A stretch of DNA of 10,771 nucleotides from an uncultured Lachnobacterium sp. (GTDB taxonomy: Bacteria > Bacillota > Clostridia > Lachnospirales > Lachnospiraceae): assembly GCA_945971355.1 (NCBI GenBank), contig CAMFPD010000060.1:1-10771 (forward strand), written 5' to 3'. Position numbers and translations under genes: made by a program. Each line of letters starts with the position of its first letter. Within the stretch, counting starts at the first letter, position 1. Below, piece after piece: positions 1 to 6,744 of the stretch. The notes under the pieces are model-generated. The model was given only the letters and a program-made list of their open reading frames with translations. It searched no databases and was not told where the DNA came from.

Positions 1-164
1 CTATGGATACCATTGCAAGTAAATGTGGATTTACTACAACCAGTACCTTTAATCGTAACTTTAGGAAGTTCTTGGACACTTCGCCGTATCAATGGAAGAT
101 TAATCCTGAAAATTACGAGCACAAATTGTTGAATTATAGGATATCTGCACTAAAAGGATGGTAA
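1..164 (+). CDS. AraC-family transcriptional regulator, C-terminal end (partial)
   Basis: The gene enters from the left edge; its first complete codon in the window is at position 3 and it stops at TAA 162-164, leaving 53 readable residues. They match the second helix-turn-helix of the AraC/XylS DNA-binding domain: an IASKCGF segment, then S-x-F-x-R-x-F-R-K, then the TSPYQWK stretch that corresponds to the usual G-x-S-P-x-x-[YF]-R. This family generally activates nearby sugar-use genes after binding a sugar, with the sugar sensor in the N-terminal part, which is not visible here. The gene points toward the transporter and glycosidase genes and is separated from them by its own terminator, so it is probably a local regulator of this locus. 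That role, and galactose or a galactoside as inducer, are inference. The family call is confident. Confidence 0.88.
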   Translation, partial: MDTIASKCGFTTTSTFNRNFRKFLDTSPYQWKINPENYEHKLLNYRISALKGW

Positions 165-199
165 AATAATAGGTAATTAGTACTCGTTTCGGGTATTTT

Positions 200-232
200 C
201 GGGTGTTTTTGGTTGAAAACGCCCGTTTTTCT
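200..232 (+). terminator. Intrinsic terminator of the AraC-family gene
   Basis: A 10-bp stem is formed by CGGGTGTTTT (200-209) and AAAACGCCCG (216-225), with one T-G wobble and a 6-nt loop, followed at once by TTTTTCT. It lies 35 nt after the regulator stop codon. The left arm is tandemly duplicated just upstream, CGGGTATTTT at 190-199, so a less stable alternative hairpin is possible. Confidence 0.9.
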
Positions 233-240
233 ATTGGATA

Positions 241-346
241 TGTTCACATTTATTTTATAATATTCGTTATAATGACTATGTAATCGAGATGAGGGTACAA
301 CAATTTAGTCATAGTGCATAATAAATATGTTGATAAATTGTGAACA
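241..346. repeat. Inverted TGTTCACA / TGTGAACA pair flanking the promoter and leader
   Basis: TGTTCACA at 241-248 and its exact reverse complement TGTGAACA at 339-346 are 98 bp apart centre to centre. The similarity continues beyond the 8-mer on the TTTAT side with a 1-nt offset. The first copy covers the candidate -35 and the second lies in the leader. A shorter inverted pair, ATGACTA (272-278) and TAGTCAT (306-312), sits between them. These could be operators, but no binding protein can be assigned from sequence alone. Confidence 0.4.
243..273 (+). promoter_or_regulatory. Candidate sigma-70-type promoter for the transporter operon
   Basis: A perfect TATAAT lies at 268-273. The best -35 match is TTCACA at 243-248 (5 of 6 to TTGACA) with a long 19-bp spacer. 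The poor spacing suits a promoter that needs an activator such as the AraC protein encoded just upstream. Transcription would start near 280 and leave a leader of about 115 nt before the binding-protein start codon. The -35 lies inside the TGTTCACA half of a distant inverted repeat, described separately. Confidence 0.6.
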
Positions 347-382
347 CACCTTTGGGGTTACGGAAACTATATATTCTATTAT

Positions 383-388
383 GGAGGG
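383..388 (+). promoter_or_regulatory. Ribosome binding site deciding the binding-protein start
   Basis: GGAGGG ends 8 nt before the ATG at 397. An in-frame GTG at 340 would add 19 residues (including LLWREKN) ahead of the lipoprotein signal peptide and has no comparable site, so 397 is chosen. Confidence 0.85.
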
Positions 389-396
389 AAAAGAAT

Positions 397-1752
397 ATGA
401 AAAAGAAAGTTTTATCAGCAATGCTTGTTTCGGCAATGGTAGCTTCTTTGTTTGCTGGCTGCGGAAGCGACAAAGGAGGAGATGCTGCAACAGGAGACAG
501 CACAAATGGAACAGAGGCTGGAGGGGAAACAGTATCTGCAACATCAGACGATCCTAACACATTGACAGTATATGCTTGGGATAAGAATTTTAATATTCCT
601 GCACTTGAGGCAGCAGCAGCAGCTTACAAGGAAGCTAATCCAGATTTTAATCTTGAGATTATTGAGCAGTCACAGTCATCAGATGTTGAGGATGCTATCA
701 CATTAGCTGGTTCTTCAGGAGATTATAGTAACTTACCAGATATCGTACTTTTCCAGGATCATTATTTCCAGCAGTACGTTACAAACTATCCAGACGCTTG
801 GACATCAGTAGATGATGCAGACGTTGATTGGTCAGATTTCGGAGAGGAGAAGATTTCTTTCTCTACATATAATGGAACTCATTACGGATTCCCAGTTGAT
901 AACGGAACAGTTATCTTTGCATACAGAACTGACTTACTTGAGCAGGCTGGATACACAGTTGATGATATGACAGGATGTTCTTGGGATGAGTTCATCGAGG
1001 TTGGTGAGGCTGTTTACGCTGCGACAGGAAAGTACTTACTTTCTATGGACGGTGATGGAAACGATTTAGTTTACATGATGCTTCAGGCTGAAGGTGCTTC
1101 ACAGTTCAAGGATGGAAAGCCAGATATTGCTAACAACGAGACACTTAAGGAAGTTGTTGAGAAAATCGTAGAGATGGCAAACAAGAATGTATTATACCTT
1201 GCAAATGACTGGTCAGATTACACAGATCAGACAATTATGGGAGACATGGTTGCAGGTGTTATGAATGGTAACTGGATTATTCCTACAATCGAGCAGGTAT
1301 CTGAGAATTCAGGAAAATGGGCTATCACATCTATGCCAACATTAAAGGGTGGCGAAGGATATGCTTCAAACGGTGGTTCTTCACTTTACATCACAGGAAA
1401 CTGCCACAATGTAGATCTTGCTAAAGAGTTCTTAGCATACACATTTGGTGGTGGAGATGGAGCAGTTGCTACATATGATGCTGCTCTTACAAACGGTGGT
1501 GTTATCACATGCTGTATCTCAGCTGGACAGTCAGAAATTTACAGCCAGGGTGTTGATTACTTCAATGGACAGTCAATTTATGCAGACATCGTTGAGATGG
1601 GATCTCACGTAAAAGTTGTAGAGCAGAGCGACTACCACTACGACGCACGTTCTAACATTGCAACAGCAATCATCAATATCAAGGGTGGTGCTGATTTACA
1701 GACAGAGTTAGACACAGCACAAAGCAACTTAGAGTTCACAATGGGACTTTAA
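397..1752 (+). CDS. Sugar ABC transporter, lipoprotein solute-binding protein (SBP_bac_1 type)
   Basis: A 451-residue extracellular lipoprotein that captures the sugar for the importer. Residues 1-22 form a type II signal peptide: MKKK, a hydrophobic run, then the lipobox LFAGC with the lipidated Cys at position 22. A Gly/Ser/Thr/Asp-rich linker (about 23-52) tethers the domain to the membrane. The mature domain begins LTVYAWDKNFNIPALEAAAAAY (the usual LTVW...F...A.AY pattern of family 1 binding proteins). Aromatic residues such as W61, Y123, F124, W145, Y163, F165, W272 and W293 are plausible sugar-stacking positions. It heads an operon with two MalF/MalG-type permeases and lies beside lacZ and GH53 genes, so a beta-galactoside or beta-1,4-galacto-oligosaccharide ligand is inferred; sequence alone does not prove the ligand. 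A hairpin directly after the gene may keep its transcript level above that of the permeases. Confidence 0.93.
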   Translation: MKKKVLSAMLVSAMVASLFAGCGSDKGGDAATGDSTNGTEAGGETVSATSDDPNTLTVYAWDKNFNIPALEAAAAAYKEANPDFNLEIIEQSQSSDVEDAITLAGSSGDYSNLPDIVLFQDHYFQQYVTNYPDAWTSVDDADVDWSDFGEEKISFSTYNGTHYGFPVDNGTVIFAYRTDLLEQAGYTVDDMTGCSWDEFIEVGEAVYAATGKYLLSMDGDGNDLVYMMLQAEGASQFKDGKPDIANNETLKEVVEKIVEMANKNVLYLANDWSDYTDQTIMGDMVAGVMNGNWIIPTIEQVSENSGKWAITSMPTLKGGEGYASNGGSSLYITGNCHNVDLAKEFLAYTFGGGDGAVATYDAALTNGGVITCCISAGQSEIYSQGVDYFNGQSIYADIVEMGSHVKVVEQSDYHYDARSNIATAIINIKGGADLQTELDTAQSNLEFTMGL

Positions 1753-1778
1753 TTACAACCTAAGTTATGAGTTATTTG

Positions 1779-1809
1779 AACGGGGAATCGGAATTTCCGA
1801 CTCCCCGTT
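1779..1809 (+). terminator. Intercistronic hairpin (partial terminator or mRNA stabiliser)
   Basis: AACGGGGAATCGGA (1779-1792) pairs with TCCGACTCCCCGTT (1796-1809) over 14 positions with one A-C mismatch and a 3-nt loop. The stem is GC-rich, but the tail is only TTTATAG, so read-through into the permease genes is expected. A hairpin at this place is typical of sugar ABC operons in which the binding protein is made in excess; here it would act by partial termination or by blocking 3' decay. Confidence 0.7.
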
Positions 1810-1834
1810 TATAGACTAAGATAGGGGGCTCCTA

Positions 1835-2734
1835 ATGAATAAGAAAAAGGGACTTAGTATTACAGGTAAGCAGAAGATTGCTGGATGGACATATTTGTTT
1901 CCAGCTACAATTTTAATCTGCATCATGAGCTTTTATCCGATTATTCAGGCGATTTTTACTTCGTTTAAAACTGGACCATCTGCAAATATGAAGTGGTGTG
2001 ATCCAGCTACATACAACTATTCGAGAATGTTTCAGGATGCTATTTTCAAAACATCTGTGAAGAATACATTCTTATACTTATTAATTGAAGTGCCAATTAT
2101 GCTTGTTCTTGCTATGCTTCTGGCACAGTTACTTAACAATAAGGATTTGAAATTTAAAGGTTTTTTCCGTACATGCGTTTTCTTGCCATGTGCAACATCG
2201 CTTGTTTCATATTCATTGATTTTCAAGTCAATGTTTGCAACAAACGGATTGATCAATACAATCCTTGTTAATCTTGGAATCTTATCTGAAAATTACAATT
2301 TCCTGGGAAATGCAGGTAGTGCGAAGGCTATCATTATCATAGCACTTATTTGGAGATGGACAGGATACAATATGGTATTCTTCCTGGCAGGACTTCAGAA
2401 CATTGAATATTCGGTATATGAGGCAGCAAAAATTGATGGTGCCAATGGATGGCAGACATTCTGGAAAATTACAGTTCCACTTTTGAAGCCAACAATTGTT
2501 ATGACAGTGATTATGTCAATTAATGGTACATTACAGCTCTTCGATGAGTCAGTAAACTTGACAAGTGGTGGACCTGCAAATTCAACAATCACAATGTCTC
2601 ATTACATTTACAATATTTCATTTGGTCAGGGTGTTGCAAACTTTGGATATGCGTCAGCTCTGTGCTTCGTAGTATTTATAATGGTTGCAGTCCTTGCGTT
2701 TATTAATATGAAAGTAGGTGATAAGCGTGACTAA
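1835..2734 (+). CDS. Sugar ABC transporter permease, MalF/UgpA/LacF type
   Basis: A 299-residue integral membrane protein, one of the two pore subunits of the importer. It has a short basic N-terminus (MNKKKGLSITGKQK) and about six membrane segments, near residues 17-39, 78-100, 110-132, 164-187, 218-236 and 268-291. The cytoplasmic EAA loop that docks the ATPase is clear at about 196-219: EAAKIDGANGWQTFWKITVP, followed by LLKP. The length is normal for the MalF-like subfamily lacking the large extracytoplasmic loop. The start is the ATG six bases after AGGGGG (1823-1828). Its 3' end overlaps the second permease gene. No gene for the nucleotide-binding subunit is present, so the complex probably uses a shared MsmK/UgpC-type ATPase encoded elsewhere, as is common in Firmicutes. 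Confidence 0.93.
   Translation: MNKKKGLSITGKQKIAGWTYLFPATILICIMSFYPIIQAIFTSFKTGPSANMKWCDPATYNYSRMFQDAIFKTSVKNTFLYLLIEVPIMLVLAMLLAQLLNNKDLKFKGFFRTCVFLPCATSLVSYSLIFKSMFATNGLINTILVNLGILSENYNFLGNAGSAKAIIIIALIWRWTGYNMVFFLAGLQNIEYSVYEAAKIDGANGWQTFWKITVPLLKPTIVMTVIMSINGTLQLFDESVNLTSGGPANSTITMSHYIYNISFGQGVANFGYASALCFVVFIMVAVLAFINMKVGDKRD
2716..2720 (+). promoter_or_regulatory. Ribosome binding site favouring GTG 2727 for the second permease
   Basis: AGGTG lies 6 nt before the GTG at 2727, inside the end of the preceding gene. The in-frame GTG at 2718 has no purine-rich site at suitable distance. The choice changes the protein by only three residues. Confidence 0.5.
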
Positions 2735-3557
2735 GAAAAGACTTGGATCAAATATTCAGAGAAGATTAATTCCTTCATACATATTTCTTATCATAGTATC
2801 ATTTATTTCAGTTTTCCCATTTTACTGGATGATTTCAGCTGCCACAAACAATACTGTTGATGTGGCTAGAGGAAAATTGGCATTTGGTACATATGCACTT
2901 ACAAACTTACAAAACCTCCTTGCAGGGCAGGATCTCTGGGGAGCACTTTGGAACTCATTTAAGTATGCTGGTATTCAGACAATTGTAGCATTATTAGTGT
3001 GTTCTCTTGCTGGATATGGATTTGAGCTTTACCATGACAAAGGAAAAGATTTAGTATTCTCTATTCTTCTTTTAGCTATGATGGTACCTCAGGTTGCTAC
3101 AATGATTCCACTTTTTAAGATGATGTCAGACTTTGGTTTCTTAAATACTGTATGGGGCTTTATGCTTCCAGCTATTTCGACACCATTCCTTATAATGATG
3201 TTCAGACAGAATTCAAGAAACTTCCCGGTTGATATTATGGAGGCGGCACGAATTGACGGATTAAGCGAATTTGGCATTTTCTTCAGGATGTATATGCCAG
3301 TTCAGAAATCCACATATGCAGCGGCAGCGGTAATCACATTTATGAATGCATGGAATGCATATATGTGGCCAAAGGTTGTTATGACAGATAACAGAGCGCA
3401 GACAATGCCAATGCTTATTGCAAACCTTGCAGCAGGCTATTCGGTAGATTATGGAATGCTTATGATGGGTGTTCTTTTCTGTTCAATCCCAACAATGATT
3501 GTATTCTTCGTATTACAGAAACAGTTTGCTGAAGGAATTACAGGTTCAGTTAAATAA
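2727..3557 (+). CDS. Sugar ABC transporter permease, MalG/AraQ/LacG type
   Basis: The partner pore subunit, 276 residues from GTG 2727 (279 if GTG 2718 is used). Membrane segments fall near 16-37, 76-98, 108-128, 140-160, 196-216 and 243-264. The EAA loop is at about 172-191, EAARIDGLSEFGIFFRMYMP. The motif FPFYWMISAATN near 30-41 and the short C-terminal tail ending in QKQFAEGITGSVK are typical of MalG-like permeases. The gene overlaps the end of the upstream permease by 8 nt, indicating translational coupling and a fixed 1:1 ratio of the two pore subunits. After the stop, the perfect palindrome at 3578-3610 separates it from lacZ. Substrate specificity cannot be read from the permease; galacto-oligosaccharide import is inferred from the neighbours. 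Confidence 0.92.
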   Translation: MTKKRLGSNIQRRLIPSYIFLIIVSFISVFPFYWMISAATNNTVDVARGKLAFGTYALTNLQNLLAGQDLWGALWNSFKYAGIQTIVALLVCSLAGYGFELYHDKGKDLVFSILLLAMMVPQVATMIPLFKMMSDFGFLNTVWGFMLPAISTPFLIMMFRQNSRNFPVDIMEAARIDGLSEFGIFFRMYMPVQKSTYAAAAVITFMNAWNAYMWPKVVMTDNRAQTMPMLIANLAAGYSVDYGMLMMGVLFCSIPTMIVFFVLQKQFAEGITGSVK

Positions 3558-3577
3558 TTTGCGTATTTGTAGTGCGC

Positions 3578-3610
3578 AAAAGGTGTGCACAAATTTTGTG
3601 CACACCTTTT
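3578..3610. terminator. Perfect 33-bp palindrome before lacZ: terminator/attenuator or operator
   Basis: AAAAGGTGTGCACAAA (3578-3593) and TTTGTGCACACCTTTT (3595-3610) are exact reverse complements around a single T at 3594. As RNA it would form a long hairpin with flanking A4 and U4 runs, the form of a bidirectional intrinsic terminator, between the permease gene and lacZ. The U-run is short and mostly paired, so termination may be only partial. Each arm also contains the 8-bp palindrome TGTGCACA, and a TATAAT lies 3 nt downstream (3614-3619), so it could instead be a DNA operator over a promoter. I favour terminator/attenuator. Confidence 0.65.
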
Positions 3611-3613
3611 GAC

Positions 3614-3619
3614 TATAAT
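3614..3619 (+). promoter_or_regulatory. Possible -10 element of an internal lacZ promoter
   Basis: A perfect TATAAT, 19 nt before the lacZ start codon. No recognisable -35 exists at 16-19 bp, because that space is filled by the palindrome. A start near 3626 would leave a leader of only about 13 nt beginning at or within the ribosome binding site. It may be chance in AT-rich DNA or part of a factor-dependent promoter. Confidence 0.25.
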
Positions 3620-3623
3620 TGAA

Positions 3624-3631
3624 AGAGAGAG
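3624..3631 (+). promoter_or_regulatory. Ribosome binding site deciding the lacZ start
   Basis: AGAGAGAG ends 7 nt before the ATG at 3639, a weak but correctly spaced site. The in-frame GTG at 3585 lies inside the palindrome and would add 18 residues (MHKFCAHLLTIIERERKI) not typical of the family, so it is rejected. Confidence 0.7.
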
Positions 3632-3638
3632 AAAAATT

Positions 3639-6600
3639 ATGAGTCAGTTCAATGTTGAAAATTTAAAGAATCCTGAATTTTATCAGGACAATAGACTGCA
3701 GGCTCATTCAGATCATGTGATATACAAAGATGAGTATGAATGTCTTGCAAAAAAAACAAGCTATCGAATGTATTTGAATGGATTGTGGAAATTTTCTTAT
3801 GGCAAGAATATGTCTCTTGCAGTTTCAGATTTTGAAAGTCTGGATTATGACTGTAAAGAGTGGGATGAAATTCGTGTTCCTGCCCATATTCAGATGGAAG
3901 GATATGGAAATCCTCATTATACAAACACAACATATCCATGGGAAGCAACAGAGAAAATTGAACCAGGTGAAATACCGAAGAAATTTAATCCGGTTGCAAG
4001 CTATGTGAAATATTTCACATTGCCGGAAAATATGAAAGGACAGAGAATCTGTATTTCATTTCAGGGTGTTGAGAGTGGTTTTGCGTTATGGCTCAATGGA
4101 AAGTATGTGGGATATAGTGAGAACAGCTTTGATCCTGCTGAGTTTGAGCTTACACCTTATCTGAAGGATGGAGAGAATAAGCTGGCAGTGAGAGTGTGGA
4201 AATGGACATCAAGCAGCTGGTGCGAGGATCAGGACTTTTACAGATTCTCAGGAATATACAGAGATGTCTATTTATATGCTGTTCCAAGTACACATGTATG
4301 GGATGTTAAGATTGTTCCAACATTGGATGATAGTCTTGCAAATGGAACCTTGTCTGTAAAACTAAGAACAGAGGGTGAAGGTCATGCAAAGCTTTCTTTA
4401 TATGAAGTAGGAGATTTATCCATAAAAGATAACAGCGATACAAAGAAGCTTATTCATCAGATGGAAACAGATTTAGTCTCAGATGAGCTCACTGTAGTTT
4501 CAGAGGTTGCAAAGCCAATTCTTTGGAGTGCAGAAGTGCCTAATCTGTATGAACTAAATATAGAGATTTCTGGTGAGGACGGAGAGATTGTAGAATACAT
4601 TTCGCAGTATGTTGGTTTCAGAAAATTTGAGATGGCTGCTGGTATTATGAAAATTAATGGTGAGAGAATTGTGTTTAAAGGTGTAAATCGCCATGAATTT
4701 TCATCAATCAGAGGAAGGGTTCCTGATAAAGAGGAACTCATCAAAGATATTGTTACAATGAAGAGGAACAATATCAATGCAATCAGAACAAGTCATTATC
4801 CAGATGATTCAGCATTGTATGAGCTTTGTGATATCTACGGACTATATCTGATTGCAGAGAATAATTTGGAGAGTCATGGAACCTTTGAAGCTTTTGAAAA
4901 AGGATATGTGGAGGAGAGCTTTGTTCTTCCAAAGGATCATGATGAGTGGATGGGAATGATGCTTGACAGAGTGACATCTTGTTATGAGAGAGATAAGAAC
5001 CATCCGGCAATTCTTATATGGTCATGTGGAAATGAGTCCTTTGGTGGAAAAGTGATTTATGAAATGTCACAGCTGTTTAGAAAGCTGGATCCTAACAGAC
5101 TTGTTCATTATGAAGGTGTATTCCACGACAGAAGCTACAGCGATACCAGTGATATGGAAAGTCAGATGTATCCTTCTGTTGAGGCAATAAAGGAGTATCT
5201 TAAAAAGGATAAAGAAAAACCGTTTATTTGTTGCGAATATACACATGCCATGGGTAATTCCTGTGGAGCAATGCATAAGTATACAGATTTGACAGATACG
5301 GAGCCTAGATATCAGGGTGGATTTATCTGGGATTATATAGACCAGTCTGTATACAAGAAGGACAGATATGGAAAATGGTTCCTTGCATACGGTGGAGATT
5401 GTGATGATCGTCCCACAGATGGAGAATTCTCAGGAAATGGAATTACATATGGTGGAGACAGGGAAGCTTCTCCAAAGATGCAGGAGGTAAAATTTAACTA
5501 TCAGAATATTTCTGTAGAATTTGTATCTGATGATAAATTCAAGGTTATCAATAAGAATTTGTTTGTAAACACAGATATATACAAGGGATATGTGCTTCTC
5601 CTTGCTGATGGAGAAGAGGTTAGAAGAGTGCCTGTGGAAATGGCAGTTGCTCCTTTGAAGGATAAGGAGTTTAAGCTTCCGAAGGTTATTTCTGAACATA
5701 TGAAAAACGTGACTGGACCAGAGTATATCGTTACGGTTTCATTTGTTTTGAAAAAGGATACCATATGGGCAGAGGCAGGTCATGAGGTTGCATTTGGACA
5801 GAAGGTATTTAAGAAAGCGGTTGTGGGATATCAGTGTGTACTTCCTGTTGAATTAAATATAGGAAATGGCTGTATCAATGTAAGGGGTGAGAATTTCAGC
5901 GCGATTTTCTCAAGAATAAATCTGGGACTGGTTTCTTATGTATACGGCGGAGTTGAAATGCTTCCGAATTATATTCCGCGTCCAAACTTTTGGAGAGCAC
6001 CTACAAACAATGATAATGGTAATAACATGCCACAAAGATACGCACAGTGGAAAATCGCCAGTATGTATATAACTACGAGAAAAGAGAAACTGTTTGAGGA
6101 TACATCACCATTGGTGGAGAAGGAGGAGAACTTTGTTAAGATTACATATACCTTCTATATGCCTACAACACCAGGAAGCAGTTGTCTTTTGACCTATAAA
6201 GTATTTGGTGATGGTACAATCGAGACAACACTTGAGTATGATCCGGTCAAAGAACTTGGAGATATGCCGGAATTTGGCATGATGTTTAAATTTGCTGCCG
6301 ACTATGATACAATCAAATGGTACGGACTTGGTCCAAAAGAGACATATTCAGATAGAAGACATGGTGGCAAATATGGTGTTTACCAAAATAAGGTAGCGGA
6401 TAACATGGCAAAATACCTTGTTCCACAGGAGTGCGGCAATAAGTGTGGTGTGAGATATGCCGAAATCACAGATATAAAGGGCAGAGGAATCAGGTTCTTT
6501 GGTGATGAATTATCATTCTCGGCATTGCCGTACACACCTCATGAACTTGAAAATGCAGCACATGATTTCGAACTTCCAGAGGTTCATTACACAGTTGTAC

Positions 6601-6722
6601 GTGTGGCAAAGCACCAGATGGGAGTGGCAGGTGATGATAGCTGGGGTGCATTGGTTCATCCTGAATATCTGAATGATGTTTCTGAAAAAATCAGTTTTAC
6701 ATTTTGCTTCAAGGGAATCTAA
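3639..6722 (+). CDS. lacZ: Beta-galactosidase, glycoside hydrolase family 2, LacZ type
   Basis: A 1027-residue cytoplasmic enzyme (no signal peptide) that removes terminal beta-linked galactose; the length is close to E. coli LacZ. Domains in order: jelly-roll sugar-binding (about 40-215), Ig-like (217-328), TIM barrel (330-620), second Ig-like (625-725), and Bgal small-chain domain (745-1025). The acid/base is E466 in WSCGNE and the nucleophile E533 in CCEYTHAMGNS. Other LacZ landmarks: DQDFYRFSGIYRDV with D198; GVNRHEF with H352; RTSHYP with H386; ESHG with E411 and H413 (magnesium-site equivalents); FIWDYIDQS with W564; GEFSGNG with F597; and RPNFWRAPTNNDNG and DDSWG with W1002, all matching E. 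coli active-site regions. With the importer upstream and a GH53 gene 22 nt downstream, it probably trims imported galacto-oligosaccharides and perhaps lactose. The exact preferred substrate is inference. Confidence 0.96.
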   Translation: MSQFNVENLKNPEFYQDNRLQAHSDHVIYKDEYECLAKKTSYRMYLNGLWKFSYGKNMSLAVSDFESLDYDCKEWDEIRVPAHIQMEGYGNPHYTNTTYPWEATEKIEPGEIPKKFNPVASYVKYFTLPENMKGQRICISFQGVESGFALWLNGKYVGYSENSFDPAEFELTPYLKDGENKLAVRVWKWTSSSWCEDQDFYRFSGIYRDVYLYAVPSTHVWDVKIVPTLDDSLANGTLSVKLRTEGEGHAKLSLYEVGDLSIKDNSDTKKLIHQMETDLVSDELTVVSEVAKPILWSAEVPNLYELNIEISGEDGEIVEYISQYVGFRKFEMAAGIMKINGERIVFKGVNRHEFSSIRGRVPDKEELIKDIVTMKRNNINAIRTSHYPDDSALYELCDIYGLYLIAENNLESHGTFEAFEKGYVEESFVLPKDHDEWMGMMLDRVTSCYERDKNHPAILIWSCGNESFGGKVIYEMSQLFRKLDPNRLVHYEGVFHDRSYSDTSDMESQMYPSVEAIKEYLKKDKEKPFICCEYTHAMGNSCGAMHKYTDLTDTEPRYQGGFIWDYIDQSVYKKDRYGKWFLAYGGDCDDRPTDGEFSGNGITYGGDREASPKMQEVKFNYQNISVEFVSDDKFKVINKNLFVNTDIYKGYVLLLADGEEVRRVPVEMAVAPLKDKEFKLPKVISEHMKNVTGPEYIVTVSFVLKKDTIWAEAGHEVAFGQKVFKKAVVGYQCVLPVELNIGNGCINVRGENFSAIFSRINLGLVSYVYGGVEMLPNYIPRPNFWRAPTNNDNGNNMPQRYAQWKIASMYITTRKEKLFEDTSPLVEKEENFVKITYTFYMPTTPGSSCLLTYKVFGDGTIETTLEYDPVKELGDMPEFGMMFKFAADYDTIKWYGLGPKETYSDRRHGGKYGVYQNKVADNMAKYLVPQECGNKCGVRYAEITDIKGRGIRFFGDELSFSALPYTPHELENAAHDFELPEVHYTVVRVAKHQMGVAGDDSWGALVHPEYLNDVSEKISFTFCFKGI

Positions 6723-6733
6723 AATATCAAACA

Positions 6734-6740
6734 AGGAGAG
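6734..6740 (+). promoter_or_regulatory. Ribosome binding site deciding the GH53 start
   Basis: AGGAGAG lies 4-10 nt before the ATG at 6745. An in-frame start at 6673 would overlap the lacZ end by 50 nt and add 24 residues without homology to the family; it also lacks a comparable site. Confidence 0.85.
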
Positions 6741-6744
6741 AAGA

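Noticed and set aside
279..292. TGTAATCGAGATGA resembles a catabolite-responsive (CcpA cre) site near the likely transcription start.
   Set aside because: It has mismatches at key positions in the right half of the palindrome (G for T and G for C), and cre-like strings are frequent in AT-rich DNA. Too weak to list as a feature.
280..396. The leader of about 115 nt before the binding-protein gene, considered as a riboswitch or structured RNA.
   Set aside because: Only 6-7 bp pairings (for example ACTATG with CATAGT) are visible, with no terminator or recognisable aptamer core. Nothing supports a riboswitch.
327..557. A 76-codon + strand reading frame in the leader that could be a regulatory leader peptide.
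   Set aside because: It runs through the signal-peptide region of the binding protein in another frame, has no good ribosome binding site, and encodes a Cys/Arg-rich sequence typical of an out-of-frame translation.
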